Of a stretch of DNA of 64,000 nucleotides, positions 48,244-56,756 are shown in pieces (the stretch's first letter is position 1; every line of letters begins with the position of its first letter). Under the pieces are notes generated by a model. It did not search any database, was not told the DNA's origin, and saw only the letters and a list, made by a program, of their open reading frames with translations. Source of the stretch: Leifsonia virtsii (GTDB lineage: Bacteria; Actinomycetota; Actinomycetes; Actinomycetales; Microbacteriaceae); NCBI RefSeq assembly GCF_030433675.1, contig NZ_JAROCB010000004.1:1-64000 (forward strand). The letters run 5' to 3'. Both the position numbers and the translations under genes were made by a program.

Positions 48244-49695
48244 TCAGGCGCCGGAGTGGGCCTCGAGGAAGGCGTAGACGTCGGCGTCGTCGACCCCCGG
48301 GAACGATCCCGACGGCAGCGGCGACAGGATGTGCGCGTGCAGCCGTGCGCTCGGCCACGCCTTGCCCGCCCAGCGCCCGGAGAGGTCCGCCGGCGGCCGC
48401 TTGCAGCACGACTCGTCGGGGCAGCGCGACTCGGCCCGCACCGTCGTCTCGCGACCGCGGAACCACTTGGCCTCGTCGAAGGGCACGCCGACGCTGATCG
48501 AGAAGCCGCCCTCCGCGGTCGTGCCGGTCTGCGTGGCGCACCAGTACGTGCCGGCCGGGGTGTCGGTGTACTGGTACAGCTCGGTGGTGCGGTTGGTGTG
48601 GGTGAACGCGCTGCGGGCGCCCCACTTGCGGCAGACGATCTGCCCCTCGATGGATCCCGTCACATCCGTCGGCAGCGGCAGCCCGTCGTTCTCGTACCCC
48701 TTGTAGAGCGCGCCGTCGTCGCCCACCCGGAGGAAGTGCAGCGTCATGTCGAGGTGGCTCGTCGCCAGGTTGGTGAGCCGCAGCGCCGCCGCCTCGTGGG
48801 TGACGCCGAACGCGTCGCGGAAGTCCTCGACGGCGAGGTCCTTGTCCTTCTTCGCCTGCTGCAGGAAGCCGACCGCGGCCTCCCGGGGCATCAGGCAGCA
48901 CGCGGCGAAGTAGTTGATCTCCAGCCGCTGCCGCAGGAAGTCGGCGTACGACTCCGGGCGGGTGTGCCCGAGCAGCCGGTGCGCCATCGCCTGCAGGGCC
49001 ATCGAGCGCAGGCCGTGGCCGCCCGGGATGGACGCGGGCGGCAGGTAGATCCGGCCGTTCTCCAGGTCGGTGACCGAGCGCGCAGAACGCGGCAGGTCGT
49101 TGACGTAGATGAGCTCGAAGCCGAGACGTTCCGCCATCACGCTCACCTCGCGGTGGGTGAGCGCGCCGCGCACATGCCCGGACGCCGTCACCTGCTGCTC
49201 CGCGAGCTCCTCGATCTCCGGGATGTAGTTGTTCTGCGCCCGCATCCGCTCGCGCAGCTCGGTGTTGGCGCGCCGGGCCTCCTCGGGCGTCGCGATCGCC
49301 TCGCTGGCGCGGCGGCCGAGCTCCCGGTGCAGCCCGACGAGGGCGCGCAGGGTCTCGGTCGGTGTGCCCTTCGTCGGCTTCACCGCCGGAAGTCCCAGCG
49401 ACGCGTAGAGCGTGCCGCGCTGCGCCCGGGCGAGCTCGATCTCCAGGGCGGCGCGCTCGTCCGGCGGCTCGGACGACAGCAGGTCGGCGGTCGGCACGCC
49501 CAGGGCGGACGCGAGCGCGCTGAGCAGGGAGACCCGCGGCTCGCGCTTGCCGTTCTCGATGAGCGAGAGCTGGCTCGCGGCGATGCCTGCGGCGGACCCC
49601 AGTTCGTCGAGAGTCATGCCCCGGCCGACCCGGAAGTGACGGATGCGATGGCCCAGGGTGGCGACATCGATGTCGCCCGTACCGACGGTGCTCAT
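48244..49695 (-). CDS. ramB: RamB-like regulator of acetate/glyoxylate metabolism
   Basis: 483 residues: an XRE helix-turn-helix (about 14-68, [20 protein letters not shown]), an IrrE/ImmA-like peptidase-fold domain (about 160-300, [13 protein letters not shown] with degenerate zinc ligands), and a Cys-containing C-terminal domain (CRKWG, CPDESCC) of the short-chain fatty acyl regulator type. In C. glutamicum and M. tuberculosis RamB represses acetate and glyoxylate genes. Here it is divergent from pckG and a 25-kb distance from acs. Confidence 0.9.
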   Translation of the reverse strand: MSTVGTGDIDVATLGHRIRHFRVGRGMTLDELGSAAGIAASQLSLIENGKREPRVSLLSALASALGVPTADLLSSEPPDERAALEIELARAQRGTLYASLGLPAVKPTKGTPTETLRALVGLHRELGRRASEAIATPEEARRANTELRERMRAQNNYIPEIEELAEQQVTASGHVRGALTHREVSVMAERLGFELIYVNDLPRSARSVTDLENGRIYLPPASIPGGHGLRSMALQAMAHRLLGHTRPESYADFLRQRLEINYFAACCLMPREAAVGFLQQAKKDKDLAVEDFRDAFGVTHEAAALRLTNLATSHLDMTLHFLRVGDDGALYKGYENDGLPLPTDVTGSIEGQIVCRKWGARSAFTHTNRTTELYQYTDTPAGTYWCATQTGTTAEGGFSISVGVPFDEAKWFRGRETTVRAESRCPDESCCKRPPADLSGRWAGKAWPSARLHAHILSPLPSGSFPGVDDADVYAFLEAHSGA

Positions 49696-49711
49696 GGCTT
49701 CACGTTAGCGA

Positions 49712-49727
49712 AAGAATCCCGATTCTT
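49712..49727. promoter_or_regulatory. Perfect inverted repeat between ramB and pckG
   Basis: AAGAATC-CC-GATTCTT, 17 bp upstream of the ramB start. Likely an operator for RamB autoregulation or for another regulator of the divergent pair. Confidence 0.55.
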
Positions 49728-49783
49728 ACAAGGAATTCGGCGGTTCAGGCGCCCTGAACATCCCCGATCCTGGATGCATAGCC

Positions 49784-49801
49784 GATTCTTTCACTGCAAA
49801 G
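49784..49801 (+). promoter_or_regulatory. Half-site and TGCAAAG element before pckG
   Basis: GATTCTTTCACTGCAAAG repeats the GATTCTT arm found at 49721 and ends in TGCAAAG, close to the RamB consensus core (TTTGCAAA, from memory). It overlaps the pckG ribosome binding site (AAAGGA, 49798-49803). Confidence 0.45.
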
Positions 49802-49809
49802 GACCCGAT

Positions 49810-51642
49810 ATGAGCATCGCCGAGCTTCCGCTGACCGACACCGTTCCCGCCGGCGGCCTCGACGCCGTCCGCGCCTGGGTCGACGACATCGCCGCCCTCA
49901 CGCAGCCCGACGAGGTCGTCTGGTGCGACGGCTCGCTCGGCGAGGCCGACCGCCTGACCAAGCAGCTCGTCGCCGAGGGCAAGCTCATCCGCCTCAACCC
50001 GGAGTGGCGCCCGAACAGCTTCCTCGCCCGCACCGACCCGGGCGACGTCGCGCGCGTGGAGGACCGCACGTTCATCTGCTCGGAGGACGAGTCGGACGCC
50101 GGCCCCACCAACAACTGGCGCGCGCCCGACGCGATGCGGGCCGAGCTCCGGGAGGTCTTCGCCGGCAGCATGCGCGGGCGGACCATGTACGTCGTCCCGT
50201 TCTCGATGGGACCGGTCGGCGGCCCGATCTCGCAGGTCGGCATCCAGCTCACCGACTCCGCCTACGTCGCCGTCAGCCTCGGGATGATGACCCGCGTCAC
50301 GGACATCGTGCTCGACCTGATCGACGCGGGGCAGCCGTGGGTGCCGACCGTGCACAGCGTCGGCTTCCCGCTGGTCGATGCGGACGGGGTCGCCCGCGAG
50401 GACGTGCCCTGGCCGTGCAACCCGACCAAGTACATCGTGCAGTTCCCGGAGACGCGCGAGGTGTGGTCGTACGGGTCGGGGTACGGCGGGAACGCCATCC
50501 TCGCCAAGAAGTGCTTCGCGCTGCGCATCGCCTCGGTGATGGCGCGCGACGAGGGCTGGCTGGCCGAGCACATGCTGATCATCAAGGTGACCTCGCCGGA
50601 GGGGCGCGTGTTCCACTTCGCCGCGGCGTTCCCCTCCGCCTGCGGGAAGACCAACCTCGCGATGCTGGAGCCGAGCATCCCCGGCTGGACGGTCGAGACC
50701 ATCGGCGACGACATCGCCTGGCTGCGGCAGGGTCCGGACGGCCGGCTGCGGGCGATCAACCCGGAGGCCGGTTTCTTCGGCGTCGCGCCGGGCACGGGCC
50801 TCAGCACGAACCGCACGGCGGTGCAGACGCTGTGGGGCAACACGATCTTCACCAACGTGGCACTGCGCGACGACGGCGACGTCTGGTGGGAGGGCCTGAC
50901 CGACGAGCCGCCCGCCCACCTGGTCGACTGGGAGGGGAACGACTGGACGCCGGAGAGCGGCCGCCCCGCCGCGCATCCGAACTCGCGGTTCACGGTCAGC
51001 GCCGCGCAGTGCCCGTCCATCGCCGACGACTGGGACGCGTTCGACGGCGTACCGATCGACGCCATCCTGTTCGGCGGACGCCGGGCGACCAACGTCCCGC
51101 TGGTGGCGCAGGCCCGCGACTGGAAGCACGGCGTGTTCATCGGAGCGACCGTCTCCTCGGAGAAGACCGCCGCCGCCGAAGGCGTCGTGGGCGAGCTGCG
51201 CCGGGACCCGTTCGCGATGCTGCCGTTCTGCGGCTACAACATGGCCGACCACTGGGCGCACTGGCTGAAGGTCGGCGAGCAGCTGGGCGACAAGGCGCCG
51301 GCGATCTTCCAGGTGAACTGGTTCCGCAAGGGCGACGACGGGCGATTCCTCTGGCCGGGCTTCAGCGAGAACGCGCGCGTCATCGAGTGGATCGCGCGCC
51401 GCGTCGAGGGGTCCGCCGGCAGCGTCGGGACGCCGATCGGCCGCCTCCCGGTCGTGGAGGAGCTCGATCTCGCGGGTCTCGACCTGCCGGAGGAGGACGT
51501 CGAGGCGCTCTTCGAGGTCGACTCCGCGAGCTGGCAGGCCGAGTGCGATCTGACCGAGCAGTTCTTCGACCGTTTCGGCTCCCGCGTCCCGGCCGCCCTC
51601 CGCGCCGAGCTCGCCTCCCTCCGCTACCACCTCCGCGCCTGA
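49810..51642 (+). CDS. pckG: Phosphoenolpyruvate carboxykinase (GTP)
   Basis: Converts oxaloacetate and GTP to PEP, the entry to gluconeogenesis from acetate and fatty acids. 610 residues with the P-loop and reactive cysteine in [15 protein letters not shown], the substrate site [11 protein letters not shown], and [17 protein letters not shown]-type as expected for actinobacteria. Divergent from ramB. Confidence 0.97.
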   Translation: MSIAELPLTDTVPAGGLDAVRAWVDDIAALTQPDEVVWCDGSLGEADRLTKQLVAEGKLIRLNPEWRPNSFLARTDPGDVARVEDRTFICSEDESDAGPTNNWRAPDAMRAELREVFAGSMRGRTMYVVPFSMGPVGGPISQVGIQLTDSAYVAVSLGMMTRVTDIVLDLIDAGQPWVPTVHSVGFPLVDADGVAREDVPWPCNPTKYIVQFPETREVWSYGSGYGGNAILAKKCFALRIASVMARDEGWLAEHMLIIKVTSPEGRVFHFAAAFPSACGKTNLAMLEPSIPGWTVETIGDDIAWLRQGPDGRLRAINPEAGFFGVAPGTGLSTNRTAVQTLWGNTIFTNVALRDDGDVWWEGLTDEPPAHLVDWEGNDWTPESGRPAAHPNSRFTVSAAQCPSIADDWDAFDGVPIDAILFGGRRATNVPLVAQARDWKHGVFIGATVSSEKTAAAEGVVGELRRDPFAMLPFCGYNMADHWAHWLKVGEQLGDKAPAIFQVNWFRKGDDGRFLWPGFSENARVIEWIARRVEGSAGSVGTPIGRLPVVEELDLAGLDLPEEDVEALFEVDSASWQAECDLTEQFFDRFGSRVPAALRAELASLRYHLRA

Positions 51643-51667
51643 CCCCCACCCTTCTCTCTCTCCCCCC

Positions 51668-51732
51668 CTGTCGCTTCCTCACTTAATCCGCCGACACACC
51701 GCTGCGGGCCGGAATAAGTGAGGAAGCGATAG
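51668..51732 (+). terminator. Bidirectional long-loop hairpin between pckG and the ABC exporter gene
   Basis: TCGCTTCCTCACTTA (51671-51685) is exactly complementary to 51715-51729, extendable by 3 pairs with one G-U, with a 29-nt loop. It lies between convergent genes. No T-run. Confidence 0.6.
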
Positions 51733-51751
51733 TGAGGGGAGGGGAGAGGGG

Positions 51752-53722
51752 TCAGACCAGGAGCTGGTGCTTGGCGAGGTCGCGGTAGAGCGGGGTGGAT
51801 TCGACGAGCTCGGAATGGGTGCCGGTGCCGACGACGCGGCCGTGGTCGAGCACGACGATCTGGTCGGAGTCCACGACCGTCGACAGGCGGTGCGCGATGA
51901 CCAGCAGTGTGCGATCCTCGGCGACGGCGTCGATCGCCTCCCGCATCAGCTGCTCGTTGCGACCGTCCAGGCTGGAGGTCGACTCGTCGAGCAGCAGCAC
52001 CGGCGGCGCCGCGAGCAGCGCGCGGGCGATCGCCAGGCGCTGACGCTCGCCGCCGGAGAGCATGATGCCGTCCTCGCCGACCGGCGCGTCCAGCCCGAGC
52101 TCGCTGCGCTCCAGCACCTCCGTGAGGTTCACGGCGTGCAGCACGTCGGTACACTGCGCGTCGGTGGCGTCCGGCGTCGCCAGCGTCAGGTTGTCGCGCA
52201 GCGATCCTGCGAGCACGGGCGCATCCTGCTCGACGTAGCCGATCTGCGACCGCAGGGCGACCCGGTCGAGCGACCGCACGTCCATCCCGCCGAACCGCAC
52301 CTCGCCGGCCTGCGGGTCGTAGAACCGCTCGACCAGCGCCAGGATGGTGGACTTGCCTGCGCCGGACGGCCCGACCAGGGCCGTGCGCTTGCCGCGCGGC
52401 ACCCGGAAGCTGACCCCGTGGAGCACGCCGCCGTGCGCGAGCGGACCCTCGCCCCCGCCGGTGCCTGCGGCGGCCTCCGCCTCGGCGACCACGTCGGCGC
52501 CGGTGAGCGCCTCGAACGCGAGTCGCTCAGGCGTCGGGTCCGCGCTCGCCGTGGCCGCAACGGCGGGCGCCTCCTCCTTCGCCGTCTCCGGGTAGGCGAA
52601 CCGCACGTCCACGAACTCGATCGCCGGGGCGTCCGGCGCGAGCGACTCGTTCGCAGCCCCCACCGTCAGGGCGAGCGGCGCGATCTCGCGGTCGCGCTGA
52701 TCCTCGGTCGGCAGGTCGAGGATCTCCTGGATGCGGCCGAGCGCGCCGAGCGCCGAGTTGACGGCCGCGATCGCGCCGAACGCCTGGCCGAGCGGCAGGA
52801 TCATCATGAACAGGAAGAGGATGAACGACACGAGGCTCGCGATGGTGATCGCGCCGCTCGCAACCCGGAACCCGCCGACGCCGAGCACAACGAGGAACGA
52901 CACCTGCATCGCGATGCCGGCAACCGGGACGACGAGCGCCGAGATCTTGGCGACGCGGATGCCCATCCTCCAGGCTCCCGTCGCGTCCTCGTCGACCGCG
53001 GCGATCTCGCGCTCGGTGGCGTTGGCGGCGCGGATGGTGCGCACCGAGCTGATGGCGCGCTCCACCGCCGCGGCCAGGTCGCCGACCTTGGTCTGCGCCT
53101 TCTGGCTCGCGACCCGGATGCGGCCGGACAGCAGCACCACCGTGACGACCGAGATCGCGACGACGAGCACGGTCAGCCCGAGCAGCACCGGGTCGATGAT
53201 GAGCATCGCGATGAGGGCGCCGATGAACGTCAGCGCCCCGCCGATCGCCTCCACCAGCCCCTGGGTGAGCACCGCGCGCAGCAGCGTCGTGTCGGAGCCG
53301 ACGCGGGACACCAGGTCACCGGTGCGTCGGGTGTCGAACTCGCTGATCGGCAGGCGCAGCATCCGGCCGACCAGCTTGCGGCGCGACGACAGCACGACGC
53401 CCTCGCCGGTGCGCTGCAGCAGGTAGTGCTGGTAGCCGGAGATCAGCCCGGAGATCACGACGAGCGCGACAAGGCCCCACACCAGTCCGCCGAGCGGCTG
53501 CTGCGCTCCGACCGCGGAGATCACCTGGCTCACCAGCAGCGGCTGCGCGAGGCTCGCGGCGGCGCCGAGGATGCTGAGCACCACCACGAAGGCGAGCACG
53601 CGCTTGTGCTCGAGCAGGTAGGGCAGCAGCTGCGAGAAGCGGGCGCGGGGGCCGGCGTCGTCGGCGGGGCGTCCGAAGCCGCGGCGGCGGCGCGGTGCGG
53701 CAGTGGTGGACGTGCTGGACAT
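51752..53722 (-). CDS. ABC exporter, fused membrane and ATPase domains
   Basis: 656 residues: six transmembrane helices (about 40-330) and one ATPase domain with Walker A GPSGAGKST, Q-loop YVEQDAPVLAGSL, signature MLSGGERQRLAIAR, Walker B LLLDESTSSLD and H-loop IAHRLST. An Ala/Pro/Glu-rich stretch of about 55 residues (ETAKEEAPAVAATASADPTP onward) interrupts the ATPase domain after its first strand, where other exporters have a short loop. Homodimeric multidrug or lipid exporter. Follows a small HTH gene by 57 bp, same operon. Confidence 0.9.
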   Translation of the reverse strand: MSSTSTTAAPRRRRGFGRPADDAGPRARFSQLLPYLLEHKRVLAFVVVLSILGAAASLAQPLLVSQVISAVGAQQPLGGLVWGLVALVVISGLISGYQHYLLQRTGEGVVLSSRRKLVGRMLRLPISEFDTRRTGDLVSRVGSDTTLLRAVLTQGLVEAIGGALTFIGALIAMLIIDPVLLGLTVLVVAISVVTVVLLSGRIRVASQKAQTKVGDLAAAVERAISSVRTIRAANATEREIAAVDEDATGAWRMGIRVAKISALVVPVAGIAMQVSFLVVLGVGGFRVASGAITIASLVSFILFLFMMILPLGQAFGAIAAVNSALGALGRIQEILDLPTEDQRDREIAPLALTVGAANESLAPDAPAIEFVDVRFAYPETAKEEAPAVAATASADPTPERLAFEALTGADVVAEAEAAAGTGGGEGPLAHGGVLHGVSFRVPRGKRTALVGPSGAGKSTILALVERFYDPQAGEVRFGGMDVRSLDRVALRSQIGYVEQDAPVLAGSLRDNLTLATPDATDAQCTDVLHAVNLTEVLERSELGLDAPVGEDGIMLSGGERQRLAIARALLAAPPVLLLDESTSSLDGRNEQLMREAIDAVAEDRTLLVIAHRLSTVVDSDQIVVLDHGRVVGTGTHSELVESTPLYRDLAKHQLLV

Positions 53723-53779
53723 GGGGGTGCGTTCCGTTCCGGGAGAGGGTGTTCGTGCGGGGCGTCGGGCGGCGCTCCG

Positions 53780-53995
53780 CTAGCTTCGACCGTACTTCTT
53801 GTGGACTGCCTGTTTGCTGACACCGAGGGCCAGGGCGATGAGCTGCCAGGTCGCGTCGGCGTTCCTGGCGCGACGGACGGCGACGGCCTCCACCCGGTCG
53901 AGCTCGCGGTGCATGCGGGCGATGGCGCGGAGGGCGACGATCGGGTCGTCCGAGTCGGCGTCGCCGGCGAGGGTGTGGAGGGTCGAGCTGTCCAT
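53780..53995 (-). CDS. Small helix-turn-helix regulator
   Basis: 71 residues from ATG 53995: MDSSTLHTLAGDADSDDPIV..., an acidic start, a helix RMHRELDRVEAVAVRRARNA and a C-terminal helix-turn-helix TWQLIALALGVSKQAVHKKYG. A longer start at 54019 would run through operator 1, so I prefer 53995. It lacks a ligand domain, so an environmental signal, if any, comes from elsewhere. It reads leftward into the ABC exporter and lies divergent to the DrrA-type ABC operon. Confidence 0.75.
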   Translation of the reverse strand: MDSSTLHTLAGDADSDDPIVALRAIARMHRELDRVEAVAVRRARNADATWQLIALALGVSKQAVHKKYGRS

Positions 53996-53998
53996 GCG

Positions 53999-54014
53999 GT
54001 CAACCGTAGTTGAC
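53999..54014. promoter_or_regulatory. Operator 1 of the HTH/ABC divergent region
   Basis: GTCAAC-CGTA-GTTGAC, perfect inverted repeat. It covers the TACGGT that would be the -10 for a leaderless start at 53995 on the minus strand. Confidence 0.6.
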
Positions 54015-54026
54015 GTCATGGCATTC

Positions 54027-54042
54027 GTCAACCTGGATTGAC
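54027..54042. promoter_or_regulatory. Operator 2 of the HTH/ABC divergent region
   Basis: GTCAAC-CTGG-ATTGAC, one mismatch in the arms, spaced 28 bp centre to centre from operator 1. Confidence 0.55.
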
Positions 54043-54075
54043 GACGCACCCCCGGCGGATGTCACCGGTCGCGGC

Positions 54076-54081
54076 TACAGT
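54076..54081 (+). promoter_or_regulatory. -10 element of the DrrA-type operon
   Basis: TACAGT, 8 nt before the ATG at 54090; no ribosome binding site. Operators 1 and 2 lie upstream, near where the -35 would be. Confidence 0.45.
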
Positions 54082-54089
54082 GCTGAACT

Positions 54090-55016
54090 ATGCCGACGCC
54101 CGTCATCGCCGCCCGCGACCTGGTCAAGAAGTACAAAGACTTCCCCGCCGTCGACGGCATCAGCTTCGAGGTCGAGCCGGGGGAGTCGTTCGGGCTGCTC
54201 GGCCCTAACGGCGCAGGCAAGTCGACCACGATGCGGATGATCGGGGCGGTCTCGACCCGCACGGGAGGCGACCTCAGCATCCTGGGGCTCGATCCCGACC
54301 GCTACGGTCCGGAGATCCGCAGCCGCCTCGGTGTCGTGCCGCAGTCCGACAACCTCGACACCGAGCTCCGGGTGCGGGACAACCTCATCGTCTACGGCCG
54401 TTACTTCGGTCTGCCCGCGGCCCGCGTCCGCGCGCGCGCCGACGAGCTGCTCGCCTTCGCGCAGCTGGAGGACAAGGCGAAGGCGAAGGTCGACGACCTC
54501 TCCGGCGGCATGAAGCGCCGTCTGACGATCGCCCGGGCACTCATCAACGACCCGCGCATCCTGCTGCTCGACGAGCCGACGACCGGCCTCGACCCGCAGG
54601 CGCGCCACATCCTCTGGGACCGGCTGTTCCGTCTGAAGGAGCAGGGCACGACCCTCGTGCTGACGACCCACTACATGGATGAGGCCGAGCAGCTGTGCGA
54701 CCGCCTGGTCGTCGTCGACAAGGGCGCCATCATGGCGGAGGGGTCGCCGGCCGCGCTGATCCGGCGGTACTCCACCCGCGAGGTTCTGGAGGTGCGCTTC
54801 GGCTCCGACCGCAACGCGGAGGTCGCGGGGCAGCTCGAGGGCATCGGCGAACGCGTCGAGGTGCTGCCCGACCGCATCCTGGTCTACAGCGACGACGGCG
54901 AGGCCGAGCTGGCGCGGATCACCCAGCGCGGGCTCCACCCGCTCACCAGCCTGGTGCGCCGCTCCAGCCTCGAGGACGTCTTCCTCCGGCTGACCGGACG
55001 GAGCCTGATCGAATGA
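54090..55016 (+). CDS. ABC transporter ATP-binding protein (DrrA/NodI type)
   Basis: 308 residues with Walker A GPNGAGKST, signature LSGGMKRRLTIARAL, Walker B LLLDEPTTGLDPQARH and H-loop LTTHYMDEAEQLCDR, then a C-terminal regulatory tail of about 80 residues seen in daunorubicin-type exporters. Forms a complex with the two membrane proteins that follow. Confidence 0.92.
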   Translation: MPTPVIAARDLVKKYKDFPAVDGISFEVEPGESFGLLGPNGAGKSTTMRMIGAVSTRTGGDLSILGLDPDRYGPEIRSRLGVVPQSDNLDTELRVRDNLIVYGRYFGLPAARVRARADELLAFAQLEDKAKAKVDDLSGGMKRRLTIARALINDPRILLLDEPTTGLDPQARHILWDRLFRLKEQGTTLVLTTHYMDEAEQLCDRLVVVDKGAIMAEGSPAALIRRYSTREVLEVRFGSDRNAEVAGQLEGIGERVEVLPDRILVYSDDGEAELARITQRGLHPLTSLVRRSSLEDVFLRLTGRSLIE

Positions 55017-55849
55017 CCGTCGAGACGCACGAGATGCACGAGGCGCTCGCCGGGGCGCTCCGGCCCCGCCGGTTCGGCGCCTGGTATGTGGCGGAGCACC
55101 GCTTCCGCGTGATGCGCTCGTACCTGCAGACGGTGCTCGTCACGGGGTTCGGCAATCCACTGCTCTACCTGCTCGCGATGGGCTTCGGCCTGGGGAGCCT
55201 GGTCAGCGCCAACCTCGGCCCGCACGCGGTCGACGGGGTGAGCTACCTCGTGTTCGTCGCGCCCGCGCTGCTCTGCACCGCCGCCGTGACGGTGGCGAGC
55301 GAGGAGTTCACCTACCCGGTCATGCTCGGGTTCAAGTGGAACCCCACGTTCTTCGGCATCAACGCGTCGCCGATCTCGCCCGGTCAGATCATCGACGGGG
55401 TGGTGATCGCGGTCGTCGCGCGGCTGCTCGGAACGTCGGTGGTCTACTTCGCGTTCATGCTGCTGTTCGGCGCCGTGCCGAGTCCGTGGGGGTGGCTGAG
55501 CATCCTCGTCGGGACGCTCGGCGGCCTGGCTTTCGGCGCCCCGATCATGGCGTACGTCGCCACCCTGGAGCAGGACACCGGGCAGATCGCGATGCTCATG
55601 CGCTTCGTGCTGCTGCCGATGACGCTGTTCTCGGGCACCTTCTTCCCGCTCGCGAGCATGCCGTCCTACCTGCAGTGGATCGGCTGGATCTCGCCGCTGT
55701 GGCACTCCACCGAGCTCTCGCGCGTCTTCACCTACGGGATGAGCGAACCGCCCTGGCTGTCGGTCGTGCACGTGCTCTACCTGGCCGTGCTCTTCGTCGT
55801 GTTCTGGCAGTGGTCGCGGCGCATCGCGGGGAAGCGGCTGAACAAGTGA
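55013..55849 (+). CDS. ABC-2 type permease, first subunit
   Basis: 278 residues, six membrane segments, signature region PMTLFSGTFFPLASMPSYLQ and WISPLWHSTELSR typical of ABC-2 permeases (DrrB/NodJ). ATG overlaps the ATPase stop, and its own stop overlaps the next GTG, so the three subunits are made in step. Confidence 0.92.
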   Translation: MTVETHEMHEALAGALRPRRFGAWYVAEHRFRVMRSYLQTVLVTGFGNPLLYLLAMGFGLGSLVSANLGPHAVDGVSYLVFVAPALLCTAAVTVASEEFTYPVMLGFKWNPTFFGINASPISPGQIIDGVVIAVVARLLGTSVVYFAFMLLFGAVPSPWGWLSILVGTLGGLAFGAPIMAYVATLEQDTGQIAMLMRFVLLPMTLFSGTFFPLASMPSYLQWIGWISPLWHSTELSRVFTYGMSEPPWLSVVHVLYLAVLFVVFWQWSRRIAGKRLNK

Positions 55850-56676
55850 CCGCCACCGACGAGCTCCTGACCGCGGAGATGCCGCGCTCCCGGCCGCTGC
55901 GCGCCCTCTACGCCGGCAACGCGCGCTCGGTGATGCACCGAGGCTGGTCGGCGACCCGGAGCACCAACTGGCTGGTGATCGTCTCCGGCTTCTTCGAGCC
56001 GATCTTCTACCTGCTGTCGCTCGGCTTCGGCTTCGGCAACCTGGTCGGCGACGTGCAGACCGCCTCCGGTCAGACCGTGCCTTACGCCGCCTTCGTGGCC
56101 CCCGCGCTGCTCGCGACGGCCGCGATGAACGGGGCCGTCTACGACTCGACGTGGAACGTCTTCTTCAAGATGCACTTCGCGAAGCTGTACGAGGGGATGC
56201 TGGCCACCTCGCTCGGTCCGCTCGACGTCGCCCTCGGCGAGATCCTGCTGGCCCTGCTCCGCGGTGCGCTCTACGCGCTCGGCTTCATGCTGGTGATGCA
56301 GGCGCTGGGGCTCAACCTGTCGTGGTGGGCGCTGCTCGCCCTGCCTGCCGTGCTGCTGATCGCCTTCGGGTTCGCGAGCTTCGGGATGGGCATCACGAGC
56401 TACATGAAGACCTTCCAGCAGATGGACTGGATCAACTTCATCCTGCTGCCCATGTTCCTGCTGTCGGCCACGTTCTACCCCATCACCGTCTACCCGGAGC
56501 CCTTGCAGGTCGTCATCAAGGCGCTGCCGCTGTGGCAGGGCGTCGAGCTCGTCCGCGGCCTCACCACGGGCCAGGTCGATCTCGGGATGCTGTGGCACGT
56601 GCTGTACTTCGTCGTGATGATCGTGCTCGGCCTCATCCTGACCACCCGGCGGCTGCGCGCCCTGTTTCTCGACTGA
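55846..56676 (+). CDS. ABC-2 type permease, second subunit
   Basis: 276 residues, six membrane segments with LLPMFLLSATFYPITVYPEP and ALPLWQGVELVRGL, the same ABC-2 motif as the first subunit. Two different permeases suggest a heterodimeric channel. Exported compound unknown. Confidence 0.9.
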   Translation: MTATDELLTAEMPRSRPLRALYAGNARSVMHRGWSATRSTNWLVIVSGFFEPIFYLLSLGFGFGNLVGDVQTASGQTVPYAAFVAPALLATAAMNGAVYDSTWNVFFKMHFAKLYEGMLATSLGPLDVALGEILLALLRGALYALGFMLVMQALGLNLSWWALLALPAVLLIAFGFASFGMGITSYMKTFQQMDWINFILLPMFLLSATFYPITVYPEPLQVVIKALPLWQGVELVRGLTTGQVDLGMLWHVLYFVVMIVLGLILTTRRLRALFLD

Positions 56677-56685
56677 GCAGGCGCC

Positions 56686-56750
56686 CCGCCGAGTGGTGAC
56701 TCGTCGTCGCCATCGGGCGCGGATTGCGACATCATGTCACCACTCGGCGG
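56686..56750 (+). terminator. Bidirectional long-loop hairpin after the ABC-2 operon
   Basis: CCGCCGAGTGGTGAC (56686-56700) is exactly complementary to 56736-56750, 35-nt loop; sits between convergent genes. No T-run. Confidence 0.6.
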
Positions 56751-56756
56751 TGCGGA

